Shown: piece after piece, positions 33,715 through 42,194 of the stretch
Numbering within the stretch: position 1 is the stretch's first letter
How the letters are laid out: every line of letters starts with the position of its first letter
Assembly: GCF_001187535.1 (NCBI RefSeq)
Contig: NZ_LFIO01001796.1
Location: 62,001-126,000, forward strand
Direction: 5' to 3'
Length of the DNA stretch: 64,000 nt
Source of the DNA: Rhizobium ecuadorense
Lineage (GTDB): Bacteria; Pseudomonadota; Alphaproteobacteria; Rhizobiales; Rhizobiaceae
Position numbers and translations under genes: made by a program
The notes under the pieces: model-generated
The model's database searches: none
The model's input: only the letters and a program-made list of their open reading frames with translations
What the model was told of the DNA's origin: nothing

Positions 33715-35967
33715 ATGATCGTCCGGTATTGGCGCTCGGTTCTATTGGTTTGCACGGCAGTTGCAGTTGTTCTTCCTGTTTCGCAGTCTTTCGCGCAAGG
33801 CGCTGCGGCGACCACGCCGCAGGCGACGACGGATGACAGCACCGTTCTGCAGAAGATCGTCGTCAAGGGCAAACGCGTGGCGCCGGGCAGCGTCGCCGAT
33901 ACGCCGCTTGCAACGGAGATCACCCAGAAGCAACTGGAAGAGAAGCAGGTCACCAATTATGACGATATCGGCCGTAGCATCGATGCGGGCGTAAACTATT
34001 CGCGCAGCGACGCCGGCTTCAACCTGCGCGGCCTTTCCGGTGCTCGCATCCTGACCACGATCGACGGAATTCCGATCCCTTACATTTCGAACAGTTCGCG
34101 CCAGGGCGCTTTTGCGCCGGCCAACGCCAATGGTGGCGGCGACACTTTCGATTTTGACTCGCTGTCCTCGCTCGATATCGTGCGCGGCGCGGATTCGAGC
34201 AAGGGCGGTTCAGGCATGCTCGGCGGCGCCATCGTTCTCAATACGCTGGAGCCGGAGGATCTCATCCCCGAAGGCCGGGACTGGGGTGCGATCGTCAAGT
34301 CGACCTATGACAGTGAAGACAGGAGTCTTTCCGGCTCGGCTGCCGCCGCCAAGAAGATCGGCGGCACCTCGATCCTGTTCCAGGGCGGCTACCGCAAAGG
34401 CCATGAACGCGACAATATGGGCGATAACGACAGCTATGGTCGTTTCCGTACCGAGGCGAATCCGGCTGACTTCGATCAGAACAACCTGCTCTTCAAGCTG
34501 CGCCAGGACCTGGAAGGCGGCCATCGCATCGGTCTGACGGCGGAACGGTTTCGCCGCGATCTCAAGACCGACCTGAGAGAACTGCAGGGAACCGGGCGCC
34601 CCTACATGATCGACAATTATGACGGCCGCGAACGGCGCGACCGCGATCGTGTATCGCTTGATTATGACTATGAAGCGCAGTCTTCAGACGGGTTCTTCAG
34701 CAGTGCGCGCGCCACGCTTTATTGGCTGGATTTGAAGAAGGAAGCCGGTAGCAGGGGCCGTACGGCCGCCAATGTGGCCTATGGCCGCAACAACGAGGTC
34801 GAAAACGAAACCTGGGGCTTCAGCGGCACGGCGACGAAGGATTTCGAATATTCCGGTCTCAGCCACTCCGTTCGCGTCGGCCTCGACGTCGGCGTCTCCA
34901 ACTGGAGCCAATATAGCTGGGCCTTGTGCCCCACGTCGACGACTTGCCCGTCGCTGAACAACCAGGCGGAAGTACCTGATGTCGACAGCCAGACCCTTGG
35001 GCTTGTCGTCGAAGACAAGATCGAGATCGGCAATACCGGCTTCACGCTGACACCCGGTTTCCGCTTCGACTGGTTCAACTACGATCCCTCGACCGGCGGC
35101 GGTTTTGCCAATAATACCGGCCTTACCCGTTTCGGTGGTCTTCGCGACCGGACGGAAGCCGCCCTGTCGCCGAAGATCCTTGCGACATACGACCTGACGC
35201 CTGACGTAGAGCTCTACATGCAACTGGCCGTCGGTTTCCGTGCGCCCACCGTCGACGAACTCTACAGCCGTTTCTACAACCCCACGGGTCGCTACGCCCA
35301 GCTTGGCAATCCCGATCTGGAACCGGAAATCGGCCGCGGCATCGAAGTCGGCGCCAATTTTGACACGGGCGATGTTACCGGAAGGGTCGCGCTTTTCCAC
35401 ACCCGCTACCAGAACTTCATCCAGACGGTGACGAGCGTCGACGCGACCGGCTTCACGGAGTTCAATTACACGAACGTGGCAGCAGCCACGATCTCGGGTA
35501 TTGAAGCCAGCGCCGTCAAGACCTTCAACAACGGCATCAACCTTCATGCGTCGCTCGCCTATGCTTATGGCAGGAACGAGGAAACCACCCAGCGGCTGCG
35601 CTCGGTGGCCCCGTTCAAGGCGATTGTCGGCGGCGGCTGGAGCAACGAGACTTTCGGCTTCGACCTTTCCTCGACGCTTTCTGCCGGCATGCTGACCGAT
35701 CACCTCAAGACGCCCATCACCAACACTGCCGACACGACCTTCGATGCGCCCGGTTATGCCATCGTGGACCTGACTGGCTGGTGGACGCCGGAACAGCTGC
35801 CGGGCCTGCGCGTTCAAGCTGGTGTCTATAACATCTTCGACCAGGAGCACTACAACGCGCTCGCCGTGCGCGACGTCAATCTCAGTTCGGCGGCGGCGTC
35901 CCAGCCGCAGGAGTGGTATTCCGAGCCGGGCCGCACATTCAAGGTGTCGCTCACCAAGACCTTCTGA
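33715..35967 (+). CDS. TonB-dependent heme/hemoglobin-type outer-membrane receptor
   Basis: Outer-membrane beta-barrel of 750 residues ending in the typical aromatic C-terminus (VSLTKTF). A signal peptide (cut after SFA) is followed by a TonB-box-like region (LQKIVVKGKRV), the plug domain (NLRGLSGARILTTIDGIP, DIVRGADSSKGGSG), and the barrel. Near residues 507-533 are FRAP and NPDL, the paired boxes of heme receptors such as HmuR, HemR and ShmR. The His usually found between these boxes is absent: the segment is FRAPTVDELYSRF then YNPTGRYAQLG. GAGAGGGTAGGTT precedes ATG 33715. No hmuSTUV genes are adjacent. Confidence 0.88.
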   Translation: MIVRYWRSVLLVCTAVAVVLPVSQSFAQGAAATTPQATTDDSTVLQKIVVKGKRVAPGSVADTPLATEITQKQLEEKQVTNYDDIGRSIDAGVNYSRSDAGFNLRGLSGARILTTIDGIPIPYISNSSRQGAFAPANANGGGDTFDFDSLSSLDIVRGADSSKGGSGMLGGAIVLNTLEPEDLIPEGRDWGAIVKSTYDSEDRSLSGSAAAAKKIGGTSILFQGGYRKGHERDNMGDNDSYGRFRTEANPADFDQNNLLFKLRQDLEGGHRIGLTAERFRRDLKTDLRELQGTGRPYMIDNYDGRERRDRDRVSLDYDYEAQSSDGFFSSARATLYWLDLKKEAGSRGRTAANVAYGRNNEVENETWGFSGTATKDFEYSGLSHSVRVGLDVGVSNWSQYSWALCPTSTTCPSLNNQAEVPDVDSQTLGLVVEDKIEIGNTGFTLTPGFRFDWFNYDPSTGGGFANNTGLTRFGGLRDRTEAALSPKILATYDLTPDVELYMQLAVGFRAPTVDELYSRFYNPTGRYAQLGNPDLEPEIGRGIEVGANFDTGDVTGRVALFHTRYQNFIQTVTSVDATGFTEFNYTNVAAATISGIEASAVKTFNNGINLHASLAYAYGRNEETTQRLRSVAPFKAIVGGGWSNETFGFDLSSTLSAGMLTDHLKTPITNTADTTFDAPGYAIVDLTGWWTPEQLPGLRVQAGVYNIFDQEHYNALAVRDVNLSSAAASQPQEWYSEPGRTFKVSLTKTF

Positions 35968-35993
35968 GCCAGTCATGCCTTCAAGGCTGGGGC

Positions 35994-36022
35994 AGGGGCG
36001 GCTTTCGGGCCGCCCCTTTCAT
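35994..36022 (+). terminator. Terminator of the TonB receptor gene
   Basis: AGGGGCGGC pairs with GCCGCCCCT around TTTCGG and is followed by TTCATT. It lies 27 bp after the stop, just before the trpL promoter. Confidence 0.7.
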
Positions 36023-36037
36023 TCGCGCAATCGCCTC

Positions 36038-36066
36038 TTGCGCGGCGGCTGATCTCAGGCTAACTG
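36038..36066 (+). promoter_or_regulatory. trpL promoter
   Basis: TTGCGC (36038-36043) and TAACTG (36061-36066) are 17 bp apart, in a CTTGCG context usual for rhizobial -35 boxes. The -10 ends 9 nt before the trpL ATG, so the transcript should begin at or next to the AUG, as reported for the leaderless trpL of S. meliloti. Confidence 0.6.
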
Positions 36067-36074
36067 TTTCCTCC

Positions 36075-36119
36075 ATGATCAAGTCCTTGAACATTGCTGT
36101 TTGGTGGTGGGCTCGCTAA
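36075..36119 (+). CDS. trpL: trp leader peptide (attenuation control of trpE(G))
   Basis: Encodes MIKSLNIAVWWWAR, 14 residues with three consecutive Trp codons, the same design as the S. meliloti leader. When charged tRNA-Trp is short the ribosome stalls at these codons and lets the antiterminator form. The peptide and its attenuated RNA (rnTrpL) also act in trans in S. meliloti. There is no usable ribosome-binding site, consistent with leaderless translation. Confidence 0.9.
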   Translation: MIKSLNIAVWWWAR

Positions 36120-36187
36120 GGCGGCCTCGACCAATCGTGTCCAAAGACGACGAGTGAGCCGCCCGAAACTTCGAGGCGGCTTTTTTA
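36120..36187 (+). terminator. trp attenuator
   Basis: The terminator stem AGCCGCC (36157-36163) with GGCGGCT (36175-36181) is followed by a run of six U. The upstream GGCGGCCTCG (36120-36129) can instead pair with the CGAG..GCCGCC around 36151-36163, giving the antiterminator. Confidence 0.88.
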
Positions 36188-36231
36188 TTTATCGCCGCCT
36201 GTCGTCCGGGCCCCGATAACGGAGTGGAACA

Positions 36232-38421
36232 ATGGTAACGATCCTGCGGGATGATGGTGCGGAAATCTACGAGACGAAGGGCGGCATATCAGTCACGCGG
36301 CAGCGGCGGGCGATCCCCTACGGCGATGCGGTCTCTTCCTATATCGACAAGCTCGACGAGCGCCGCGGTGCGGTTTTCTCGTCGAACTATGAATATCCGG
36401 GCCGCTATACGCGCTGGGATACCGCCGTCGTCGATCCGCCGCTCGGCATCTCCTCCTTCGGGCGCGACGTCTGGATCGAAGCCTATAATGAACGCGGCGA
36501 GGTGCTGCTCGGCTTCGTGACCGAGCGGCTGAAAACGGTGTCCGACCTCGTGCTTGGCGCTTCCTCCGCCCGCCGTCTCGACCTCTCGGTCAAGGCGCCG
36601 GACCGGGTGTTTACCGAGGAAGAGCGCTCGAAGATGCCGACGGTCTTTACCGTGCTGCGCGCCGTCACCGATCTGTTTTATTCGCAGGCGGATGCGAGCC
36701 TCGGGCTTTACGGCGCCTTCGGCTACGACATCGCCTTCCAGTTCGACGCGATCGAGCTGAAGCTGACGCGACCGTCTGACCAGCGCGACATGGTGCTCTA
36801 CCTGCCCGACGAGATCCTCGTCGTCGACAACTACGCCGCCAAGGCGTGGATCGACCGTTACGATTTCGCCAAAGGCGGCGTGACGACGGAAGGCAAGGCT
36901 CAAGATATTGCGCCGGAGCCTTTCAAGCACACGGATGCCATTCCCCCGAAGAGCGATCATCGGCCGGGCGAATATGCGGAGCTCGTCGTCAAGGCGAAGG
37001 AAAGTTTCCGCAAGGGCGACCTCTTCGAAGTCGTCCCCGGGCAGAAATTCATGGAGCGCTGCGAGAGCAAGCCTTCCGACATTTCCAAGCGGCTGAAGGC
37101 GATCAATCCGTCGCCCTATTCCTTCTTCATCAATCTCGGCCACCAGGAATATCTGGTCGGCGCTTCGCCCGAAATGTTCGTGCGCGTTTCCGGCCGACGG
37201 ATCGAGACCTGCCCGATCTCGGGCACGATCAAGCGCGGTGACGACCCGATCGCCGACAGCGAGCAGATCCTGAAGCTTCTGAATTCGAAGAAGGACGAAT
37301 CCGAGCTGACCATGTGCTCCGATGTCGACCGCAACGACAAGAGCCGCGTCTGCGAGCCCGGCTCCGTCAAGGTGATCGGCCGCCGGCAGATCGAAATGTA
37401 TTCGCGCCTCATCCACACGGTCGACCATATCGAGGGCAGGCTGCGCGACGACATGGATGCCTTCGACGGTTTCCTCAGCCACGCCTGGGCCGTCACCGTC
37501 ACCGGCGCCCCGAAGCTCTGGGCGATGCGCTTCATCGAGAGCCGTGAAAAAAGCCCGCGCGCATGGTATGGTGGCGCGATCGGCATGGTCGGCTTCAACG
37601 GCGACATGAACACCGGCCTGACGCTGCGCACCGTGCGCATCAAGGACGGTATCGCCGAGGTGCGCGCCGGTGCGACGCTGCTCAATGATTCTATCCCTGA
37701 AGAAGAAGAAGCCGAAACAGAACTGAAGGCCTCTGCCATGCTTTCCGCCATCCGCGACGCCAAGACCGGCAATTCCGGCAAGACCCAGCGCGATGTCGCA
37801 AGCGTCGGCAAGGGCGTCAGCATCCTGCTCGTCGACCATGAGGACAGCTTCGTTCACACGCTTGCCAATTATTTCCGCCAGACGGGGGCGACCGTTTCGA
37901 CAGTGCGCACGCCGGTGCCGGAGGAAATCTTCGACCGGCTGAACCCGGATCTGGTCGTGCTATCGCCAGGACCCGGAACGCCCAAGGATTTCGACTGCAA
38001 GGCGACGATCAAGAAGGCCCGGGCGCGCAACCTGCCGATCTTCGGAGTCTGCCTCGGCCTGCAGGCGCTCGCCGAAGCCTATGGCGGGGAATTGCGCCAT
38101 CTGGCGCTGCCGATGCACGGCAAGCCCTCGCGCATCCGGGTGCTGGAGCCGGGCATCGTCTTCTCCGGCCTTTCCAGGGAAGTGACGGTTGGCCGCTACC
38201 ACTCGATCTTCGCCGATCCCTCGACGCTGCCGCGCGAGTTCATCATCACGGCGGAAAGCGAGGACGGCACGATCATGGGCATCGAACACGCCAAGGAGCC
38301 GATCGCCGCGGTGCAGTTCCACCCGGAATCGATCATGACGCTCGGCGGCGATGCCGGCATGCGGATGATCGAAAATGTCGTGGCGCATCTGGCGCGCAAG
38401 GCGAAGACGAAGGCTGCCTGA
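36232..38421 (+). CDS. trpE(G): Anthranilate synthase, fused TrpE-TrpG
   Basis: First enzyme of tryptophan synthesis: chorismate plus glutamine to anthranilate. The 729-residue protein joins the TrpE synthase domain (about residues 1-515) to the TrpG glutaminase domain (about 530-725), the usual rhizobial fusion. TrpE landmarks are FEVVPGQKF, PEMFVRVSGRRIETCPISGTIKRG-type chorismate-binding segments and SDVDRNDKSRVC. TrpG has the nucleophile Cys607 in GVCLGLQA and the His/Glu of QFHPES. The gene is preceded by trpL and its attenuator, so control is by attenuation plus expected feedback inhibition by tryptophan. Confidence 0.97.
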   Translation: MVTILRDDGAEIYETKGGISVTRQRRAIPYGDAVSSYIDKLDERRGAVFSSNYEYPGRYTRWDTAVVDPPLGISSFGRDVWIEAYNERGEVLLGFVTERLKTVSDLVLGASSARRLDLSVKAPDRVFTEEERSKMPTVFTVLRAVTDLFYSQADASLGLYGAFGYDIAFQFDAIELKLTRPSDQRDMVLYLPDEILVVDNYAAKAWIDRYDFAKGGVTTEGKAQDIAPEPFKHTDAIPPKSDHRPGEYAELVVKAKESFRKGDLFEVVPGQKFMERCESKPSDISKRLKAINPSPYSFFINLGHQEYLVGASPEMFVRVSGRRIETCPISGTIKRGDDPIADSEQILKLLNSKKDESELTMCSDVDRNDKSRVCEPGSVKVIGRRQIEMYSRLIHTVDHIEGRLRDDMDAFDGFLSHAWAVTVTGAPKLWAMRFIESREKSPRAWYGGAIGMVGFNGDMNTGLTLRTVRIKDGIAEVRAGATLLNDSIPEEEEAETELKASAMLSAIRDAKTGNSGKTQRDVASVGKGVSILLVDHEDSFVHTLANYFRQTGATVSTVRTPVPEEIFDRLNPDLVVLSPGPGTPKDFDCKATIKKARARNLPIFGVCLGLQALAEAYGGELRHLALPMHGKPSRIRVLEPGIVFSGLSREVTVGRYHSIFADPSTLPREFIITAESEDGTIMGIEHAKEPIAAVQFHPESIMTLGGDAGMRMIENVVAHLARKAKTKAA

Positions 38422-38433
38422 GCGCAATTCCTT

Positions 38434-38461
38434 CGCCCTTCCTGCGTTTGCGGGAAGGGCG
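38434..38461 (+). terminator. Hairpin after trpE(G)
   Basis: CGCCCTTCC pairs with GGAAGGGCG 12 bp after the stop. There is no U tract, so it may only stabilise the mRNA end. Confidence 0.4.
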
Positions 38462-38539
38462 GGCGTCTGCCGAAAAGTTCGGTTGACTTTCCCTAGCAAA
38501 TCAGAACATTTCAGGAACGATCAACCGGAACCCGTCGCC

Positions 38540-38776
38540 GTGGCCAGTGAAAAGTTCATCGTTCTCCCTTATCGCAAGAACCGCGGCAATCTCGTGCCCG
38601 GCGAAATGCGCCAGGCATCGAACTCCGTCAGCGCGGAAAAGATCGCCTCGGCGATGGCTGAGCGTTTCGTCGGCGTGGCGGCCTATGCCGTGATCGTCGA
38701 CGAGGAAACCGGCGATATGTCCTCACCGCGACTGCTGGCGCGATATGGCGAGATTGCCGATCTCAACGCCGCCTGA
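38540..38776 (+). CDS. Conserved small hypothetical protein
   Basis: A 78-residue soluble protein (VASEKFIVLPYRKNRGNLVPG at the start, without the last residue beyond the twentieth quoted) with an alanine-rich helix (EKIASAMAERFVGVAAYAV) and an acidic segment DEETGDMSS. I recognise no named family. GTG 38540 is the best start inside a longer open frame because the reading upstream overlaps the hairpin after trpE(G). It is 14 bp before the DUF2161 gene and probably in operon with it. Confidence 0.65.
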   Translation: MASEKFIVLPYRKNRGNLVPGEMRQASNSVSAEKIASAMAERFVGVAAYAVIVDEETGDMSSPRLLARYGEIADLNAA

Positions 38777-38790
38777 GGCATCGGTGTGCC

Positions 38791-39462
38791 ATGGAGACGT
38801 CGCTTTACCTGCCCGTCAAAGCCTTCCTGGAGGCCGCCGGCTATGTCGTGAAGGGTGAGGTCGGAAAATGCGATCTCGTCGGCTTGAGCGATGGCGACCC
38901 GCCGGTCGTGGTGGTCTGCGAATTGAAACTCTCCTTCAACCTCGAACTCCTCCTCCAGGCGGTCGACCGTGCGGCGATGAGCGATGAAGTCTGGATCGCG
39001 GCGCGCGTTTCCGCCAAGGGACGCGGGCGAGAGGCCGACAGGCGCTACCGCGACCTCTGCCGGCGGCTCGGCATCGGCATGCTCGGCGTCTCCGACGGCG
39101 GCGAGGTCAGCATCATCGTCAGTTCGATCTCGCCGATGCCACGGACCAACCCGAAGCGGCGCTCGCGCCTCGTCAGCGAGCACCAGCGCCGCCGTGGCGA
39201 TCCCGCCGTCGGCGGCGGTTCGCGCGCACCGATCATGACCGCCTATCGTCAGCAGGCGCTGCTCTGCGCCTCGGCACTCGAGCAGGGGCTCAAGCGGCCG
39301 CGGGAGATGAAGGAACTTGCGGCCAACGCCGGAGCGATCCTGCGCGACAACGTCTATGGATGGTTCGAGCGAATAGAAAAGGGTATCTACGCGCTGACAC
39401 CGGCAGGGCAGGCCGCGCTCCTGCGCTGGCCGCAGCCGGTCCGTTCCGACCCGGCTCCTTGA
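38791..39462 (+). CDS. DUF2161 family PD-(D/E)XK nuclease-fold protein
   Basis: A 223-residue protein. The N-terminal domain shows a nuclease-like core: KCDLVGL supplies the Asp and VVVCELKLS the E-x-K pair expected in PD-(D/E)XK enzymes. A basic linker (NPKRRSRLVSEHQRRRGD) leads to a C-terminal helical or winged-helix-like part (AYRQQALLCASALEQG ... YGWFERIEKGIYALT). The substrate is unknown. It follows the small 78-residue gene closely. Confidence 0.8.
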   Translation: METSLYLPVKAFLEAAGYVVKGEVGKCDLVGLSDGDPPVVVVCELKLSFNLELLLQAVDRAAMSDEVWIAARVSAKGRGREADRRYRDLCRRLGIGMLGVSDGGEVSIIVSSISPMPRTNPKRRSRLVSEHQRRRGDPAVGGGSRAPIMTAYRQQALLCASALEQGLKRPREMKELAANAGAILRDNVYGWFERIEKGIYALTPAGQAALLRWPQPVRSDPAP

Positions 39463-39541
39463 ACCGTCCGGCAGCCGCCCGTGAACGACGTTTCATTCCC
39501 TTTGACAAATCCTCCTTCATCACCCATACCACCTTCAACTG

Positions 39542-39580
39542 AACCGCCTTCGCGATAGTCGCGTGGGCGGTTTTGCGTTT
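39542..39580 (+). terminator. Terminator after the DUF2161 gene
   Basis: AACCGCC pairs with GGCGGTT around a long loop and is followed by TTGCGTTT. Confidence 0.65.
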
Positions 39581-39626
39581 CAATGGCTTAAGAGCTGCAA
39601 TTCATTCGCAACCGCAGGGGGACGAT

Positions 39627-40541
39627 ATGAGTGACAACGGCGACCTTACGGTTCGGACGCTGGCGATGTGGGGGATTCCGCTGTCGCTCGGCGTCATGGG
39701 CCTGAAGATGGTGGCCTGGTGGGTCACCGGGTCGGTGGCACTGCTATCGGACGGGCTGGAATCAACGGTCAACGTCGTTGCCGCTTTCATCGCCTTTTTC
39801 GTCATCCGCTATGCGCAGAAGCCGGCAGATCACGACCATCCTTTCGGCCATCACAAGGCGGAATATCTGTCAGCCGTCACTGAAGGCGTGCTGATCGTCG
39901 TCGCCGCACTTCTGATCGTCAACGAGGCTGTCGGTTACCTCGCCGAGCCGCGCATGCTTGATGCGCCGGGGCTCGGCCTAGCAATCAATGTCGCGGCCGG
40001 TGTCATCAACGCGGTCTGGGCGCGGCTGTTGATCCGGACCGGGCGCAAACACCGCTCGGCGGCGCTTGCCGCCGACGGGCAGCATATCATGTCCGATGTG
40101 GTGACCTCCGCCGGCGTGCTCGTCGGCCTGCTGCTGGCGCTGGCGACAGGCTATGCGATCTTCGACCCGGTGCTTGCCATTCTCGTCGCCGTCAACATCC
40201 TTTATCAGGGCTGGAAAGTGATCTCGCAATCGATTGGCGGACTGATGGACCAGGCCGTCGATCCGCTGAACGAGGAGGCGATCAAGCAGGCGATTGCCAC
40301 CCATGCCGCGGGTTCGATCGGCGTGCACGACCTGAAGACCAGGCGGGCGGGCGCCGTCACCTTCATCGATTTTCATATGGTGGTGCCCGGCACTATGTCC
40401 GTGCGGCAGGCGCATGATATATGCGACCGCCTTGAGGATGCCATCAGTGCGGTGCACGAGGGCGCCAAAATAGCCATTCACGTGGAGCCGGAGGGCGAAA
40501 AGGCCCATGGCATCCGCGTCAAAGTCGTCAAGGAGGCATGA
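39627..40541 (+). CDS. Cation diffusion facilitator (CDF) transporter
   Basis: Inner-membrane metal exporter of 304 residues with about six helices and a cytoplasmic C-terminal domain. Metal-site features are LLSDGLESTVN in helix 2, the His-rich loop DHDHPFGHHKAEY and DGQHIMSDVVTS in helix 5. The Asp/His pattern suits divalent metals; iron or manganese (EmfA/FieF type) is more likely than zinc, but this is inference. AGGGGGACGAT precedes ATG 39627. The stop overlaps the queF start by 4 bp. Confidence 0.9.
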   Translation: MSDNGDLTVRTLAMWGIPLSLGVMGLKMVAWWVTGSVALLSDGLESTVNVVAAFIAFFVIRYAQKPADHDHPFGHHKAEYLSAVTEGVLIVVAALLIVNEAVGYLAEPRMLDAPGLGLAINVAAGVINAVWARLLIRTGRKHRSAALAADGQHIMSDVVTSAGVLVGLLLALATGYAIFDPVLAILVAVNILYQGWKVISQSIGGLMDQAVDPLNEEAIKQAIATHAAGSIGVHDLKTRRAGAVTFIDFHMVVPGTMSVRQAHDICDRLEDAISAVHEGAKIAIHVEPEGEKAHGIRVKVVKEA

Positions 40542-41005
40542 TGCCGAATACCGATACCTCCAGCCTGTCGATGCTGGGCCAGCAAACCGAAACCGCACAA
40601 TCGCCGGAGGCGGCGGTGCTTGAAAAAGTGCCGTCCAACCATGCCGGCACCGACTACGTGGTGCGCTTCACCGCGCCGGAGTTCACCTCGCTCTGCCCGA
40701 TGACCGGACAGCCGGATTTCGCCCATATCGTCATCGATTACATTCCGGGCGAATGGCTGGTGGAATCGAAGTCGCTGAAGCTCTTCCTGCATTCCTTCCG
40801 CAACCACGGCGCATTCCACGAGGATTGCTCGATCTACATCGCCAAGCGCATCGTCGAACTGCTCGATCCCAAGTGGCTGAGGATCGGCGCCTACTGGTAT
40901 CCGCGCGGCGGCATTCCGATCGACGTGTTCTGGCAGACGGGCAAGCCGCCGGAAGGCGTGTGGCTGCCGGAGCAAGGTGTCGCCACCTATCGCGGACGTG
41001 GGTGA
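40538..41005 (+). CDS. queF: NADPH-dependent 7-cyano-7-deazaguanine reductase QueF
   Basis: Reduces preQ0 to preQ1 in queuosine biosynthesis. The 155-residue unimodular protein has the nucleophile Cys53 in SLCPMTGQPDF, the QueF motif ESKSLK (76-81), and the FHEDC segment with the substrate-binding Glu. Two adjacent ATGs exist (40538 and 40541); AAGGAGG lies just upstream. It overlaps the CDF gene by 4 bp, an unexplained but tight coupling. Confidence 0.95.
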   Translation: MMPNTDTSSLSMLGQQTETAQSPEAAVLEKVPSNHAGTDYVVRFTAPEFTSLCPMTGQPDFAHIVIDYIPGEWLVESKSLKLFLHSFRNHGAFHEDCSIYIAKRIVELLDPKWLRIGAYWYPRGGIPIDVFWQTGKPPEGVWLPEQGVATYRGRG

Positions 41006-41012
41006 GCTGCGG

Positions 41013-41095
41013 TCGGGCGCAGCCCGAGCAATCGATCCAGTGAATCGATTGCAGCAGCGAACGCCCTGAGCCAAAGCGAAGGGCCGGGCGAGGGT
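41013..41095. repeat. Multi-hairpin intergenic element between convergent genes
   Basis: TCGGGC-GCA-GCCCGA is followed by GCAATCGAT-CCAGTGA-ATCGATTGC and then a CGCCCT/AGGGC-type stem. It fills the gap between queF and the convergent DUF2076 gene and may end both transcripts. It resembles palindromic repeats common in Rhizobium, but a second copy is not present here. Confidence 0.5.
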
Positions 41096-41149
41096 TCGGC
41101 AACCGGTGTCCCTTGTCCGACCGATGGCCGAAGGCTTCAGCGCTGGTTC

Positions 41150-41914
41150 TCAAACATCGGTAACGTCGGACGAATCATCGCTGTAATCGTCACCGTCGTC
41201 GTAATCGGCCTGCTGCACATTGGCATTGTCGTTGTCATCGGCAGCGTTGTCCGAGGCCTGGCGGGTGTCGTCATTGCCGTAATAGTTGTTGATGACAGTT
41301 TCCTCGGTGGGCGCGCTGGCATTACCGAAGGGGTTGGCGCCGAACGGCGAGCCCCAGCCGAGCGAGGACATGTGATTGCCGAAGATGCCGCTCAGCGAAT
41401 TGGCAAGCAGCATGCCGCCGGCAACGCCGGCTGCCGTGCCGAGCGCGCCGCGCAGGAAGCTGCCGCCGGCCGATGGCGCAGAGGCCTGCTGGCTCCAGGG
41501 GCCGGTCGGCTGCTGCTGCGGCTGGCGGCCATCGCGGTCGTAACCGCGCGAATCGTCATAGGCGCGGGACTGGCCCCAGGGACCGGGATTGGCGGGAACG
41601 GGTGCAGGCTGCTGCGTCTGGGTGTTGCCGAAGATCGAGCTCAAAAAGCCGCCGCCTTGTTCGGCCTGCCGGTGTTCGCTCGCGCCGGCTTCCAGCTGGC
41701 GGACATGCTCCTCGAGTTCCTTGATATGATTGGCGGCCGCCTCCAGCCCCTTTTCCTGAACGATGACGGCCTGGGCGAGGTAATAGGTGGCGGAGGGCTG
41801 TTCGCGCGTCGCCTGGTCGATCAGGGCCTCGGCGTCGCGGTCGCGCGGCTGGGCCGCTGCGGTGCGCACGCGGTCGAAGAGGGCGGTCAGCAATTTGCGT
41901 TCTTCGGGTGACAT
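41150..41914 (-). CDS. DUF2076 domain protein
   Basis: A 254-residue protein starting MSPEERKLLTALFDRVR, the DUF2076 N-terminus. A helical N-terminal half (YYLAQAVIVQEKGLEAAANH, EEHVRQLEAG) is followed by a Gln/Pro/Gly-rich linker, a Gly/Ala-rich hydrophobic segment (GALGTAAGVAGGMLLANSL) and a very acidic Asp/Asn tail. This is the standard family arrangement; function unknown. AGGAGG precedes ATG 41914. Confidence 0.88.
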   Translation of the reverse strand: MSPEERKLLTALFDRVRTAAAQPRDRDAEALIDQATREQPSATYYLAQAVIVQEKGLEAAANHIKELEEHVRQLEAGASEHRQAEQGGGFLSSIFGNTQTQQPAPVPANPGPWGQSRAYDDSRGYDRDGRQPQQQPTGPWSQQASAPSAGGSFLRGALGTAAGVAGGMLLANSLSGIFGNHMSSLGWGSPFGANPFGNASAPTEETVINNYYGNDDTRQASDNAADDNDNANVQQADYDDGDDYSDDSSDVTDV

Positions 41915-42194
41915 GTCCTGCCTCCTGTTGGGTCCGGAGCGCTCTCGTGTCCGACCGGACGGGTAAAGCGCTCCACGATTTTTCGGTGCAGCTATCGCTG
42001 CGTGAGGTTGAGGTAGGAACCGATTCAGGCTTTTCAAAGCCTTTCACCGTTACATTTCAGTAAGGCTTGCAGAACGGCGCGCGGCTTCTTAAGGATATCT
42101 CCATCGCTTCGGTGCCTTGTGTTTTTCCCGCATTGTTTTAGGCATTGAGTCGCACTATGTGCGGGGAAGCCGAATTCATCTCCAAGAGGTTCGA

